Assembly: GCA_963813315.1 (NCBI GenBank) | Contig: CAWEYO010000010.1 | Location: 32,531-96,530, forward strand | DNA: 64,000 nt | Reading direction: 5' to 3' | DNA from: CAWEYO01 sp963813315 | Lineage (GTDB): Bacteria; Pseudomonadota; Alphaproteobacteria; Rhizobiales; Rhizobiaceae | In this document: in pieces, positions 1-9,800 of the stretch | Layout: each line of letters begins with the position of its first letter | How positions within the stretch are numbered: position 1 is the stretch's first letter | Position numbers and translations under genes: made by a program | Notes under the pieces: model-generated | What the model was told of the DNA's origin: nothing | What the model saw: only the letters and a program-made list of their open reading frames with translations | The model's database searches: none

Positions 1-320
1 GGCATCGACAGTTCCATCAGGATCGTGAGAAAAACGAGGACCGTGAAGAGGACGCCAAACACCTCTTCCGAAAATCGCCTGGCGCCGTCGATACCGCCGG
101 CTTCGATCTCCTTCGCAAACAGCGGCACGAAGGCGGCGTTGAAAGCGCCCTCTGCGAAGAGGCGGCGAAACGTGTTGGGGAACTGAAACGCCGCGTTGAA
201 GGCATCCGCGATCGGCCCGGTGCCAAGGGCCGCAGCCATCAACATCTCGCGCGCGAAGCCGAGAATGCGGCTCATCAGCGTGCCGGAAGCAACCGTGGCG
301 AATTTCTTGACAAGACTCAT
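1..320 (-). CDS. murJ: Lipid II flippase MurJ, N-terminal part (runs off the window)
   Basis: The reverse strand from the ATG at 318-320 reads MSLVKKFATVASGTLMSRIL and continues open to the window edge for about 106 codons. The opening, with a conserved GFAREM segment and then an FRRLFAEGAFNAAFVPLF stretch, is characteristic of MurJ/MviN, the multi-pass inner-membrane flippase that exports lipid II for peptidoglycan synthesis. The C-terminal three quarters lie outside the window. It lies downstream of glnD on the same strand, an order common in rhizobia. A purine-rich GGAAGG lies upstream of the start. Family assignment is from remembered motifs. Confidence 0.88.
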   Translation of the reverse strand, partial: MSLVKKFATVASGTLMSRILGFAREMLMAAALGTGPIADAFNAAFQFPNTFRRLFAEGAFNAAFVPLFAKEIEAGGIDGARRFSEEVFGVLFTVLVFLTILMELSM

Positions 321-416
321 GATGCTGGACGCTGCCTTCCCGGCGCGGACGATGCAAGTGCGCGACTTGAGCGAAAAGGCACGGGCCGCGCTGATCTTCG
401 GTTCGGAGTTATCGCT

Positions 417-526
417 TAGAGCACGTTCGGCGACGGTCGTACCGGTGGTACGGCCGAGCCGGAGCCCGAAGGATTTGGCGCAAATTCACCCGGCAGAATG
501 ACCAAACCTAACCTCATCATGCTCTA
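417..526. repeat. Dispersed palindromic element, family C, short form
   Basis: This intergenic element between murJ and glnD is bounded by TAGAGCA (417-423) and TGCTCTA (520-526). Its core (GGCGACGGTCGTAC, then a GTACGGCCGAGCC arm) and its right arm (CCGGCAGAATGACC and onward) match the longer element at 45620-45782, but the long left arm is missing. Its last three bases form, in reverse complement, the TAG stop of glnD. It is probably transcribed as a hairpin and may act as a terminator or mRNA-stabilising structure. Confidence 0.75.
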
Positions 527-3328
527 TTCGGCGGCGGCGGCTCGCGCCTTGCCGGCACGCTGCTGCGGTGTTTCGTCGAGCGTCGCGATAAGGCTGGAGC
601 GGATGGCGGCCAGCCGGGTCGTGTTATCGATCTTCTGGCCGGTCAGGTCGGTCACGTAGAACGTGTCGATCACTTTCTCTCCGAACGTCGTGATATGCGC
701 GGACGCGATGTCGAGCGACAGGTCGGAGAGCACGCCCGTAATCTCCGATAGCAGGCCCGGCCGATCGAGCCCCGATACTTCGATCACTGAAAAGCGATTG
801 GAGAGCGTGTTGCGGATTTCAGCACGCGGCTCGATGCGGAACGCTTTCGACCCGCGCTTCGGCCTGGCGCGCTTCTCGATTATTTCTGGCAGCCAGCTTC
901 GGCCTGCCAGCACATCCTCGATGAGCCCACCCACGCGCTGCGCGCGGCGGCGCTCGTCCTCGTCCCGGTCAAACTCCCGTCCGATCAGGATCGTATCGAG
1001 CGCGCGCCCATCCGTTGTCGTGAAGATTTGCGCGTCGACAATGTTTCCGCCGGCGGCCGCACACGCCCCGGCTATCACCGAAAGCAGCCGCGGATGGTCC
1101 TGCGCCAGCACCGTGATCTCGGTTACCGCCTCGAACTCGTGCATCTTCACCATCGTAGCGAGCTTCCTGCCGGCTGCGTCGGCGTCGCGGACGAAGGCCG
1201 CATGACGCTCCTGGTCCCTCAGGTCCACCGTCAGCAGGTAGTTGTCGTAGTGAAGGCCGATATAACGGTCGCGTTCCCCGTCCGGCCAGCCGGCAAGCGC
1301 GGCAGCCAGCCTCGCTCGGGCTTCCCCGGCGCGCTGAGCGCGCGAAACCTCCGAAAAGCCGCCGGTGAGCAGCAACTCGGTCTCATAGTAGAGCGTGCGC
1401 AGGAGCTGGCCCTTCCATCCGTTCCAGACGCCGGGGCCGACGCCGCGGATGTCGCAGACCGTGAGGACCAGGAGCAGCTTCAGCCGCTCGACCGACTGCA
1501 CGGCATTGGCGAAGTCGTCGATCGTCTTGCGGTCGTTCAAATCGCGCGTCTGCGCGGTCATCGACATCAGCAGATGGTTCGCCACCAGCCAGGCCACAGT
1601 CTCGGTATCGGCAGCGCTCAGCCCCATGGGCGGGCAGAGGCGCCGGGCGATGCGGGCACCGGCCTCGGAATGGTCGTCCGGGCGGCCCTTGGCGATGTCA
1701 TGCAGCAGGACAGCGACATAAAGAGCGTTCCGCTTCTCCTTCATCCCGGCGATCAGCTTGTGCGAAAGGGGGTGGATCTTCTCGCCGTCGCCGCGTTCGA
1801 TCTGCGACAGCACATCGATGCAGCGCAACAGATGTTCATCCACCGTGTAGTGGTGGTACATATTGAACTGCATCATCGCGACGATCTTGCCGAAATCCGG
1901 GATCAGTTTGCCAAGCAGGCCGGCCTCGTTCATCCTCCTCAAATTGAGCTCGGGATTGCGGTCGGATGTGAGGACATCCAGGAAAAGGCGGTTGGCCTCC
2001 CTGTCGCGGCGGAGGTTGCGGTCGACCAGGCGCAGAGACCGCGTGACGAGCTTGAGCGCGTCGGGGTGATATTCCAGCCCATGCCTGTCGGCGAGCCAGA
2101 AAAGGCGCATGAGGTTTACCGGATCGCGCTCGAACACGCGGTCATCGGCAATGTTGATGCGGTCGTTGTCGACGATGAAATCGCTGGTGCCGGCAAGTTT
2201 GCGCCGGCGGCGCGAGAAGGTGAGGAAGAAGCGGTTGAACCCTGACGCGTGGCTTGCCTGCTCTTCTTCCAGCGCCGCGCAAAAGATACGGGTAAGATCG
2301 CCGACATCCTTGGCAACCAGAAAATAGTGCTTCATGAAGCGCTCGACGGCTGACAGGCCAGGGTGGCTCTTGTAGCCGAGCCTTTCGGCGATCTCGCGCT
2401 GGATATCGAAATGCAGCCGCTCCTCGGCCTTGCCCGTGAGGAAATGCATATGGCACCGCACAGCCCACAGGAAATCCTCCGCCTTCAGGAATTGGCTGTA
2501 TTCGGTTGAAGTGAATACGCCCTGCTCGACCAATTCCTCCACGGTACGCTCGCGGTAGAAATATTTGCCGATCCAAAACAGCGTCTGGAGGTCGCGCAGG
2601 CCCCCCTTGCCGTCCTTGACATTCGGCTCCACCAGATACCGGCTCTCGCCGGCCTTACGGTGACGCTCGTCGCGCTCGGCGAGCTTGGCCTGGGCATATT
2701 CCGCGCCCGTGTTCCTTACGACTTCCTTGTCGAAGCGCGGTATCAACTCGTCGCAGAGATTTTTCTCGCCCCACACGAACCGGACTTCGAGTATCGCCGT
2801 GCGAATGGTCATGTCGGATCGCGACAGCCGCAGGCACTCCTCGATGTTGCGCGTCGCGTGCCCTACCTTCAGGCCGATGTCCCAGAGCATGTACAGAATG
2901 TATTCGACGATCTGTTCACCCCATGGGGTCTGCTTGTAGGGCAGCAGGAACAGGAGATCGATATCCGAACCCGGAGCCAGGGTACCGCGGCCGTAGCCGC
3001 CGACCGCCAGCACCGCCATGCGCTCGGCGGCTGAGCGATTTTTCGAGCGGTAGACATGGGTTGCGGCAAAATCGTAGAGCGCGCGGATGATCTCGTCCAT
3101 GAGATGAGATAGACGCACCGCGCAGGCGGTCCCGCTTCCATCCTCCATCAACAGCTTCTCGGCGACCTTCCGGCCGGCCGCTATGCGATCCTTGAGTATC
3201 TGGAGAACGGCAGCCCGAGTGGCGGTTGAGGAACCGTCGCCTTCCGTCGCCTCCGTCAGCGCGGTGAGATCGCGGCGGAGCGCCTCGCCGTCGATCAATT
3301 CATCGAGCTTCAGGGGAATCTTTATCAT
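524..3328 (-). CDS. glnD: Bifunctional PII uridylyltransferase/uridylyl-removing enzyme GlnD
   Basis: The 934-residue protein has the usual full length. The nucleotidyltransferase signature GGYGRGTLAPGSDIDLLF sits near residues 110-127 with the two catalytic aspartates. An HD domain follows (HHYTVDEHLL and later VLLHDIAKG), and two ACT domains occupy roughly residues 720-800 and 845-920. GlnD uridylylates PII proteins under nitrogen limitation and removes UMP under glutamine excess, so it is the primary cytoplasmic nitrogen sensor. The gene is transcribed toward murJ and divergently from pcm. Its TAG stop is the terminal base triplet of the adjoining palindromic element. A long antisense open frame at about 1028-2245 is a GC-rich shadow. 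Confidence 0.97.
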   Translation of the reverse strand: MIKIPLKLDELIDGEALRRDLTALTEATEGDGSSTATRAAVLQILKDRIAAGRKVAEKLLMEDGSGTACAVRLSHLMDEIIRALYDFAATHVYRSKNRSAAERMAVLAVGGYGRGTLAPGSDIDLLFLLPYKQTPWGEQIVEYILYMLWDIGLKVGHATRNIEECLRLSRSDMTIRTAILEVRFVWGEKNLCDELIPRFDKEVVRNTGAEYAQAKLAERDERHRKAGESRYLVEPNVKDGKGGLRDLQTLFWIGKYFYRERTVEELVEQGVFTSTEYSQFLKAEDFLWAVRCHMHFLTGKAEERLHFDIQREIAERLGYKSHPGLSAVERFMKHYFLVAKDVGDLTRIFCAALEEEQASHASGFNRFFLTFSRRRRKLAGTSDFIVDNDRINIADDRVFERDPVNLMRLFWLADRHGLEYHPDALKLVTRSLRLVDRNLRRDREANRLFLDVLTSDRNPELNLRRMNEAGLLGKLIPDFGKIVAMMQFNMYHHYTVDEHLLRCIDVLSQIERGDGEKIHPLSHKLIAGMKEKRNALYVAVLLHDIAKGRPDDHSEAGARIARRLCPPMGLSAADTETVAWLVANHLLMSMTAQTRDLNDRKTIDDFANAVQSVERLKLLLVLTVCDIRGVGPGVWNGWKGQLLRTLYYETELLLTGGFSEVSRAQRAGEARARLAAALAGWPDGERDRYIGLHYDNYLLTVDLRDQERHAAFVRDADAAGRKLATMVKMHEFEAVTEITVLAQDHPRLLSVIAGACAAAGGNIVDAQIFTTTDGRALDTILIGREFDRDEDERRRAQRVGGLIEDVLAGRSWLPEIIEKRARPKRGSKAFRIEPRAEIRNTLSNRFSVIEVSGLDRPGLLSEITGVLSDLSLDIASAHITTFGEKVIDTFYVTDLTGQKIDNTTRLAAIRSSLIATLDETPQQRAGKARAAAAE

Positions 3329-3486
3329 GCACGTCGAAGACTCAGCTGTCCCGGGCGGCGTCTATAGCGCGTTTTTCGTGGCGTGGGTATGGCATGGCCG
3401 GCAAAGTTTGCGCCCGCCCGTTCCCGGTTCTAAGATCGCCGATCGGTTCGTAATGGAACGGGCCCTCGGCGCACCCGTTTTGCGGC

Positions 3487-4161
3487 ATGCCAACAGCCAC
3501 GGACATCTCCCTTCTGCCCGACTCCGAGCGAGAGCGGCGGCGCATGGTTGACCGGCAGCTGGTGCGGCGCGGCATCACGGATGAGCGGGTGCTGGAGGCG
3601 ATGCGCGCGGTTCCGCGCGAGGCCTTCGTGCCAGCGAATGTCAAGCGCTACGCCTACGACGATTCCGCCCTGCCGATCGAGGTTGGGCAGACGATTTCAC
3701 AGCCCTATATCGTGGCGCTGATGGCTGAAGCGGCCGAATTGAAGGCCGGCGACCGCGTGCTGGAGGTCGGCACCGGATCCGGCTACGCGGCGGCGGTGTT
3801 CAGCCTGCTCGCCGACCGCGTCTATACGATCGAGCGCCACGCTTTGCTCGCTGAAACGGCCGAGATGCGCTTGCAGGCGCTCGGCTACGGAAATATCGAA
3901 GTGCGCACCGGCGACGGCACGGTGGGCTGGCCGGACGCAGCGCCTTTCGAAGCGATCCTCGCGGCGGCAAGCGGCACGCAGGTTCCGGAACCATGGAAGC
4001 AGCAACTGTCGAGCGGCGGCCGTCTGATCATGCCGCTCGGCGGCATGGACAGAGTGCAGGAACTAATCAAGCTCACACGAACCGCGGACGATGCCTTCGC
4101 CGAGGACAGCCTCGGCGGCGTGATGTTCGTGCCGCTGATCGGCGCTTACGGAATGTTCTGA
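3487..4161 (+). CDS. pcm: Protein-L-isoaspartate O-methyltransferase
   Basis: This 224-residue protein contains the SAM-binding motif VLEVGTGSGYAAA near residue 90, preceded by the family segment IEVGQTISQPYIVALM. It methylates isoaspartyl residues in damaged proteins to start their repair. The start at 3487 gives a leader (MPTATDISLLPDSERERRR) of plausible length. It is divergent from glnD with about 160 bp between starts and convergent with mutS. A strong hairpin with a T-run follows the stop. Confidence 0.93.
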   Translation: MPTATDISLLPDSERERRRMVDRQLVRRGITDERVLEAMRAVPREAFVPANVKRYAYDDSALPIEVGQTISQPYIVALMAEAAELKAGDRVLEVGTGSGYAAAVFSLLADRVYTIERHALLAETAEMRLQALGYGNIEVRTGDGTVGWPDAAPFEAILAAASGTQVPEPWKQQLSSGGRLIMPLGGMDRVQELIKLTRTADDAFAEDSLGGVMFVPLIGAYGMF

Positions 4162-4217
4162 TCCTCCGGTCAAGCCCAGGGTAAAGCGCGTAGCGGCCGG
4201 GTTGGTCACCAGCCGGC

Positions 4218-4250
4218 CCGGCTTGCCAGGACATGCAAGCCGGCGTTTTA
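4218..4250 (+). terminator. Rho-independent terminator after pcm
   Basis: A 9-bp perfect stem, CCGGCTTGC (4218-4226) with GCAAGCCGG (4235-4243), has an 8-nt loop and is followed by CGTTTTA. It lies between the convergent pcm and mutS genes and touches the mutS stop codon. Confidence 0.7.
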
Positions 4251-7027
4251 CTTCACCGCCATCCCCTTTAGCCGGTAAAGTGCCTCCAGCGCCTCGCGCG
4301 GCGTCAACTCGTCGGGATTGAGCGCGGCCAGTGCTACGCCGACCGGATCGGTCTTGAGCGTGGGCGGCGGCTCCTTCCGGACGACAGCGCTGAACAGCGG
4401 AAGATCGTCTACGAGACGATCGACCTTGCCGGATTGCTCGCCTTGTTCGAGCTGGTGAAGCACATCCTTCGCCCGGTTCACCACGGCATCAGGCAGGCCC
4501 GCCAGCCGCGCGACCTGCACGCCATAGGAGCGGTCGGCAGCACCCCTGCCGACCTCGTGCAGAAAGACCACGTCGCCCTCCCATTCCTTGACCCGCATGG
4601 TAACGTTGTGAAGACGCGGCAGCTTCGCGCTGAGCGCGGTCATCTCATGAAAATGCGTGGCGAAGATCGCGCGGCAGCGGTTTTTCTCATGCAGATATTC
4701 GACCGCCGCCCAGGCGATCGACAGGCCGTCGAAGGTCGCCGTTCCCCGGCCGATCTCGTCGAGGATGACAAGCGCGCGCTCCCCGGCCTGATTGAGGATC
4801 GCCGCGGTTTCCACCATCTCGACCATGAAGGTCGAGCGCCCGCGAGCGAGATCGTCGGCAGCGCCGACACGGCTGAACAGCCGGTCGACCACGCCAATAT
4901 GCGCCCACTCAGCCGGCACGAACGATCCCATCTGCGCGAGAATCGCGATCAGCGCGTTCTGGCGAAGGAATGTCGACTTGCCGCCCATATTGGGACCGGT
5001 GAGCAGCCAGATCGCACCGTGCTTCCCGTTCTCCTCGGGCGAAAGGTCGCAATCATTTGCCACGAAAGGACCCTCCGCCGAATGCCGGAGCGCCTGTTCG
5101 ACAACCGGATGGCGCCCGCCGTTCACCTTGAACGACAGGCTGTCGTCGACAACGGGCCGGCTGTAGTTCTCTCCCGCTGCCAGACAGGCCAATGCCGCGG
5201 AAACGTCGAGAATCGCGAGCGCCGCCGCAGCCGCCCGGATCAAATCAGCATGGCCGACGGCCTCGGCGACCAGCCTGTCGAACACGCCGAGTTCGATCGT
5301 CAGCGCGCGATCGGCGGCGTTGGCGATCCTGGTCTCGAGCTCCGCCAGTTCGGTGGTGGTGAAGCGCATGGCGCTTGCCATGGTTTGACGGTGGATGAAG
5401 CGCGCGCGCGCTTCATCCGAACCCATCATGATTTCCTGATGATTGGCCGTCACTTCGATGTAGTAGCCAAGCACGTTGTTGTGCCTGATCTTTAGAGAGC
5501 GGATGCCGGTCTCATCGATAAGGTTGCGTTCCAGCCCCGCGATCACCTTCCGCAACTCGTCGCGAAGTGCTCGCATCTCGTCGAGTTCGGTGTCGTATTG
5601 CTGACGCACGAAGCCGCCATCCCGCTTGAGAAGCGGCAGCTTCGTCGCCCAGCGCCCTCTCGAACAGGTCCGAAAGCCCCGCGGGGAGTGCGGCGAGCGC
5701 GGCGTGCGCGGACTTGAGCTCGGATGGAAGTGTTGCCTCAACGAACAACGCCGCAACCGTTTCGGCCGCCTCGAAACCGGCCCTGAGCGCGCCGAGGTCG
5801 CGCGGGCTGCCGCGGTTCAGGGCCAGCCTGGACAAAGCGCGCGGCATGTCGGCGACGCCTTTCAGCAGCGCGCGCAAGCCCTCGCACAGGCTCGGCTCCG
5901 CCAGGAAGAAGGAGATGGAATTGAACCGGTCGTTGATTGCGGCCGGATCGGTGAGCGGCGCCATCAGGCGGTCCGCCAGCAACCGTCCGCCGCCCCCGGT
6001 TACCGTCCGGTCGATGGCCTTGAAGAGCGCTCCTTCGCGACCGCCGGACATCGTGCGCAAGAGTTCCAGACTGGCGCGCGTCGCCGGATCGATGAACAAG
6101 GAAGAGCCGGCCTGCTCCCTTTCCGGCCGGTCAAGCGGCGGACGCCCGGACTTCTGCGTCTTCTCGACATAAGCGATCGCGCCTGAAATCGCGGACAATT
6201 CGGCCCGCGAGAAGGCGGCAAAACCGTCGGGCGTCGCGACATCGTAGAACCGGGCGATCCGCATCGACGCCGCGGCTGAGTTCGAAGAAGCTCGGCGGCT
6301 GCGGGTTGGCGACGCGGCCGAGCATGTGGAAGACAGGCCTGAGTTCGGGATCGTGGAACACTGTATCGGCGACGATCAGCTCCTTCGGATCGACCCTGAA
6401 AATGTCGGCCGCTAGGCGATCCGCCGAGGTCTCGCAAACGCGAAAGGCGCCTGTCGAAATGTCGATCCAAGCGATCGCGTAGCCTGGCTGGTTGCCGCCA
6501 GCGCCGTCGCTGCCTCGTGAATCCGGGCCGCCCTTCACACGGCCGAGCGACATCAGGTAGTTCGATTCCGAGGGCGCCAGAAGCTTTTCCTCGGTGATCG
6601 TTCCGGGCGTGACGAGCCGCATCACGTCGCGCTTCACCACTGATTTCGAGCCGCGCTTGCGTGCCTCCGCCGGATCCTCGGTCTGCTCGCACACCGCGAC
6701 GCGATGGCCGAGCGAAATCAGCCTCTGCAGGTAGTCATCGGCCGCATGCACGGGCACGCCGCACATCGGTATGTCCTGGCCCTGATGCTTGCCGCGCTTG
6801 GTAAGCGTAATGCCGAGCGCCCGGCTTGCGACTTCCGCATCGCCGAAGAACAGTTCGTAAAAGTCGCCCATACGGTAGAACAGCAGCGAATCCGCGTTCG
6901 CCGACTTGATCTCGATATATTGCTCCATCATCGGCGTGGCGGCGCTTGGAACGTGCGTCGACAGCGCCCCTCCCCCTTGTGGGGATGGGTTAGGGGTGGG
7001 GGTGCGATCCTCCGCGCCGATTTCCAT
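4248..7027 (-). pseudogene. mutS: DNA mismatch repair protein MutS, interrupted by two frameshifts
   Basis: MutS is spread over three frames. The mismatch-recognition and connector parts (LLFYRMGDFYELFF onward) are in one frame to about 6275, the lever/core in another to about 5641, and the clamp and ATPase (TGPNMGGKSTFLRQ Walker A, VILDEIGRGTATFDG Walker B, then FATHFHEMTAL) in the third. Removing one base near 6266-6280 and one T at 5640-5642 restores a continuous 925-codon frame, the normal MutS size, with junctions FFELSAASMRIARFYD and LGDELPLLKRDGG. The ATPase active site is otherwise intact. Either the gene is inactivated or these are sequencing errors. The likely start (ATG at 7025-7027) lies inside a palindromic repeat, so the N-terminus carries the repeat-encoded peptide PTPNPSPQGGG. 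Homologues begin just before MMEQYIEIK. Confidence 0.85.
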
Positions 7028-7122
7028 CGTTATCCAATTTCTGGTGAAGGCGGCTACCCCCACCCTTTTCTGGTGCAGGCAGCTACCCCCACCCTAGCCC
7101 CTCCCCACGAGGGTGAAGGGGA
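6966..7122. repeat. Large inverted repeat overlapping the mutS 5' end
   Basis: The left arm CCCCTCCCCCTTGTGGGGAT and following bases (from 6967) pair imperfectly with the right arm, which ends ...CCCTCCCCACGAGGGTGAAGGGG near 7122. A partial extra copy (GGCTACCCCCACCC) lies at about 7052-7065. This repeat type is widespread between alphaproteobacterial genes. Here it supplies mutS N-terminal codons and occupies most of the mutS-malic enzyme intergenic space. Confidence 0.7.
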
Positions 7123-7238
7123 CTCCCGCAACAGGAAAAACTCTCTTCCTGCTTGGCGGTTTACACTTGGGAAGTGTAGCCTTAATTCCGAATACTCCAC
7201 AAAAAGAAGTGACTATCCGGAAGGGAACCGCTCACATC

Positions 7239-9524
7239 ATGGCGTCAGACAAGAAAAACGACAATGCCGGTCCCTCTGTCAGCGCACAGGAAGCCCTTGA
7301 ATTTCACGCCATGGGCCGGCCCGGCAAGCTGGAGATCAGCCCGACCAAGCCGATGGCGACGCAGCGCGACCTCTCGCTCGCCTATTCGCCCGGCGTTGCC
7401 GAGCCGGTCAAGGCAATCGCGGAAGATCCGAGCCGCGCCTTCGACTATACGACGCGCGGCAACATGGTGGCGGTGATCTCCAACGGCACGGCGATCCTCG
7501 GCCTCGGCAATCTCGGCGCGCTGGCGTCAAAGCCGGTGATGGAAGGCAAGGCCGTGCTCTTCAAGCGCTTTGCCGACGTCGATTCGATCGATCTTGAAGT
7601 CGATACGGAGGACGCCGACGAGTTCATCAACTGCGTTCGCTTCCTCGCTCCCTCCTTCGGCGGCATCAATCTCGAGGACATCAAGGCTCCGGAGTGCTTT
7701 ATCATCGAGCAGCGCCTGCGCGAGCTGATGGACATACCGGTTTTCCATGACGACCAGCACGGCACCGCGATCATCGCCACGGCGGGCCTGATCAACGCGC
7801 TGGAAATCACCGGGCGCGACATGAAGACGACCAGGCTCGTCTGCAACGGCGCGGGTGCTGCCGGCATCGCCTGCATCGAACTCGTCAAATCGATGGGCTT
7901 TTCGCCGGAAAACGTGGTTCTTTGCGACACCAAGGGCGTGGTCTACCAGGGCCGCACCGAAGGCATGAACCAGTGGAAGTCGGCACATGCGGCCAAGACC
8001 GCCGCCCGCTCGCTGGCCGAGGCGCTGGAAGGTGCGGACGTCTTCTTCGGACTGTCGGCCAAGGGCGCGCTGACGCCTCCCATGGTGCAATCGATGGCCA
8101 AGAACCCGATCATCTTCGCCATGGCCAATCCGGACCCTGAGATCACCCCGGAGGAAGTGGCTGACATCCGCACCGATGCGATCATGGCGACAGGCCGCTC
8201 GGACTATCCGAACCAGGTCAACAACGTGCTGGGCTTCCCCTACATTTTCAGGGGCGCGCTGGATGTGCGGGCGACGACCATCAACGACACCATGAAGGTG
8301 GCGGCCGCAAAGGCGCTGGCCGAACTCGCCCGGAAGGACGTTCCCGATGACGTCGCGGCGGCGTATCAGGGCAACCGGCCGAAATTCGGCCCAAACTACA
8401 TTATCCCGGTGCCGTTCGATCCGCGGCTGATCTCGGCGATCCCGGTGGCCGTCGCCAGGGCTGCGATGGATTCCGGGGTCGCGCGTCGCCCGATCCTCGA
8501 TCTCGACAAATACGCCAACGAACTGTCGGCCCGCCGCGACCCAATCGCCTCCACCCTGCAGCGAATCTATGACCGCGTGCGGCGCCAGCCGAAGCGCGTC
8601 GTGTTCGCCGAGGGTGAGGAGGAACAGGTGATGCGCGCCGCCGCGTCCTACGCCAACCAGAGGCTCGGAACCGCGATCCTCGTAGGCCGTGAGGAGCGCA
8701 TCAAGGAAACCGCGCGCCATGCCGGCGTCGACCTCGACAAGCCTGGAATCGAGATCATCAACGCGAGGCTTTCTCGCCGCAACAGCATCTATTCCGATCA
8801 TCTTTATGAGCGCATGCAGCGCAAAGGCTTCCTGCTGCGCGACTGCCAGCGGCTGATCAACAACGACCGTAACCATTTCGCGGCCTGCATGGTGGCGCTG
8901 GGGGACGCCGATGCGGTGGTCACCGGCGTGACGCGCAATTATTCGACCGTGCTCGAGGACGTGCGCCGCGTGATCGACGCCAAGCCCGGTCATCGCGTCA
9001 TCGGCGTCTCCATCGCGCTCTGCCGCGGACGCACCGTGTTGGTCGCCGACACGGCTGTCCACGACATGCCCAACGCCGAGCAGATCGCCGATATAGCGGA
9101 AGAGACGGCAGGCTTCGCACGGCGCATGGGCTATGAACCCAGGATCGCCATGCTCGCCTACTCCACTTTCGGGCACCCGGCGGGCGAACGGTCCGAGCGC
9201 ATCCAGGAGGCGGTCAAGATCCTCGACCGTCGCCGGGTCGACTTCGAGTATGACGGCGAGATGGCCGCAGATGTCGCGCTGAACCCGCGTCTGATGCAGC
9301 AATACCCGTTCTGCCGCCTGTCCGGACCAGCCAACGTGCTGGTCATGCCGGCTTTTCACTCGGCCTCGATCTCGACCAAGATGCTGCAGGAACTCGGCGG
9401 CTCGACGGTTATCGGCCCGCTTCTGGTGGGGCTCAACAAGCCGGTCCAGATAGTCTCGCTCAATGCCAAGGACTCCGACATCGTCAACATGGCGGCAATC
9501 GCGGCGTACTCAGCGGGGGCGTGA
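7239..9524 (+). CDS. maeB: NADP-dependent malic enzyme with phosphotransacetylase-like domain
   Basis: The 761-residue protein begins MASDKKNDNAG at the ATG at 7239, behind a GGAAGGG site at 7219-7225. The upstream in-frame extension lies in repeat-derived sequence and was rejected. Residues about 20-430 are the malic enzyme (LAYSPGVAEPV, VFHDDQHGTA, VCNGAGAAGIAC nucleotide-binding loop). Residues about 440-760 resemble phosphate acetyltransferase (KRVVFAEGEEEQVMRAA), which is normal for the large rhizobial enzymes and is thought to be structural or regulatory. It converts malate to pyruvate and CO2 with NAD(P)H. I cannot separate the NAD- and NADP-preferring paralogues from sequence alone. 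A 610-residue antisense frame is a shadow. Confidence 0.93.
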   Translation: MASDKKNDNAGPSVSAQEALEFHAMGRPGKLEISPTKPMATQRDLSLAYSPGVAEPVKAIAEDPSRAFDYTTRGNMVAVISNGTAILGLGNLGALASKPVMEGKAVLFKRFADVDSIDLEVDTEDADEFINCVRFLAPSFGGINLEDIKAPECFIIEQRLRELMDIPVFHDDQHGTAIIATAGLINALEITGRDMKTTRLVCNGAGAAGIACIELVKSMGFSPENVVLCDTKGVVYQGRTEGMNQWKSAHAAKTAARSLAEALEGADVFFGLSAKGALTPPMVQSMAKNPIIFAMANPDPEITPEEVADIRTDAIMATGRSDYPNQVNNVLGFPYIFRGALDVRATTINDTMKVAAAKALAELARKDVPDDVAAAYQGNRPKFGPNYIIPVPFDPRLISAIPVAVARAAMDSGVARRPILDLDKYANELSARRDPIASTLQRIYDRVRRQPKRVVFAEGEEEQVMRAAASYANQRLGTAILVGREERIKETARHAGVDLDKPGIEIINARLSRRNSIYSDHLYERMQRKGFLLRDCQRLINNDRNHFAACMVALGDADAVVTGVTRNYSTVLEDVRRVIDAKPGHRVIGVSIALCRGRTVLVADTAVHDMPNAEQIADIAEETAGFARRMGYEPRIAMLAYSTFGHPAGERSERIQEAVKILDRRRVDFEYDGEMAADVALNPRLMQQYPFCRLSGPANVLVMPAFHSASISTKMLQELGGSTVIGPLLVGLNKPVQIVSLNAKDSDIVNMAAIAAYSAGA

Positions 9525-9650
9525 TTTATCCTCCCCTTGTAGGAAGGGATCGAGCCATGCCGCGGACTGCTGCGGCCGGGCTAGCTTCCGGGTCCAGACA
9601 GGATCAAAACTACGACAGCCAATTCTGAAACGAATCATTGATTCGGGGCG

Positions 9651-9766
9651 CTAGAGCATCGGACCCGAAAGTGGGAACCGGTTTCGGGAAAAATCCGATG
9701 CTCAAACAAAGAGATAGAGCGGCAGCGCTGATTCCGCATGATTCCGTAAAAGCGTCCGCCGCTCTA
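9651..9766. repeat. Dispersed palindromic element, family A
   Basis: The element is bounded by CTAGAGC (9651-9657) and GCTCTA (9761-9766). The core has paired segments around GAAAGTGGGAACCGGTTTC and the conserved tail AGATAGAGCGGCAGCGCTGA. Close copies occur at 49443-49530 and partial ones at 11084, 23483, 27646 and 32869. It lies in the 276-bp gap between the malic enzyme and the MarR gene. The remainder of that gap (9525-9650) shows nothing recognisable. Confidence 0.75.
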
Positions 9767-9800
9767 AAGCGCTTTGCGCGGCATTTATAGGAGGCTCGCC

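Noticed and set aside
1028..2245. 405-codon open frame antisense to glnD
   Set aside because: It lies wholly opposite the conserved glnD coding sequence, has no recognisable domain and is expected by chance at high GC.
4434..5495. 353-codon frame antisense to mutS
   Set aside because: Shadow of the conserved MutS ATPase region.
5512..7063. Programmed frameshifting as the explanation of the split mutS
   Set aside because: Programmed frameshifting is not known for mutS, two separate events would be needed, no slippery heptamer is present, and similar breaks occur in unrelated genes.
7527..9359. 610-codon open frame antisense to the malic enzyme
   Set aside because: Composition (His/Arg/Asp/Gly-rich) is that of a GC-rich shadow, with no family motif or ribosome site.
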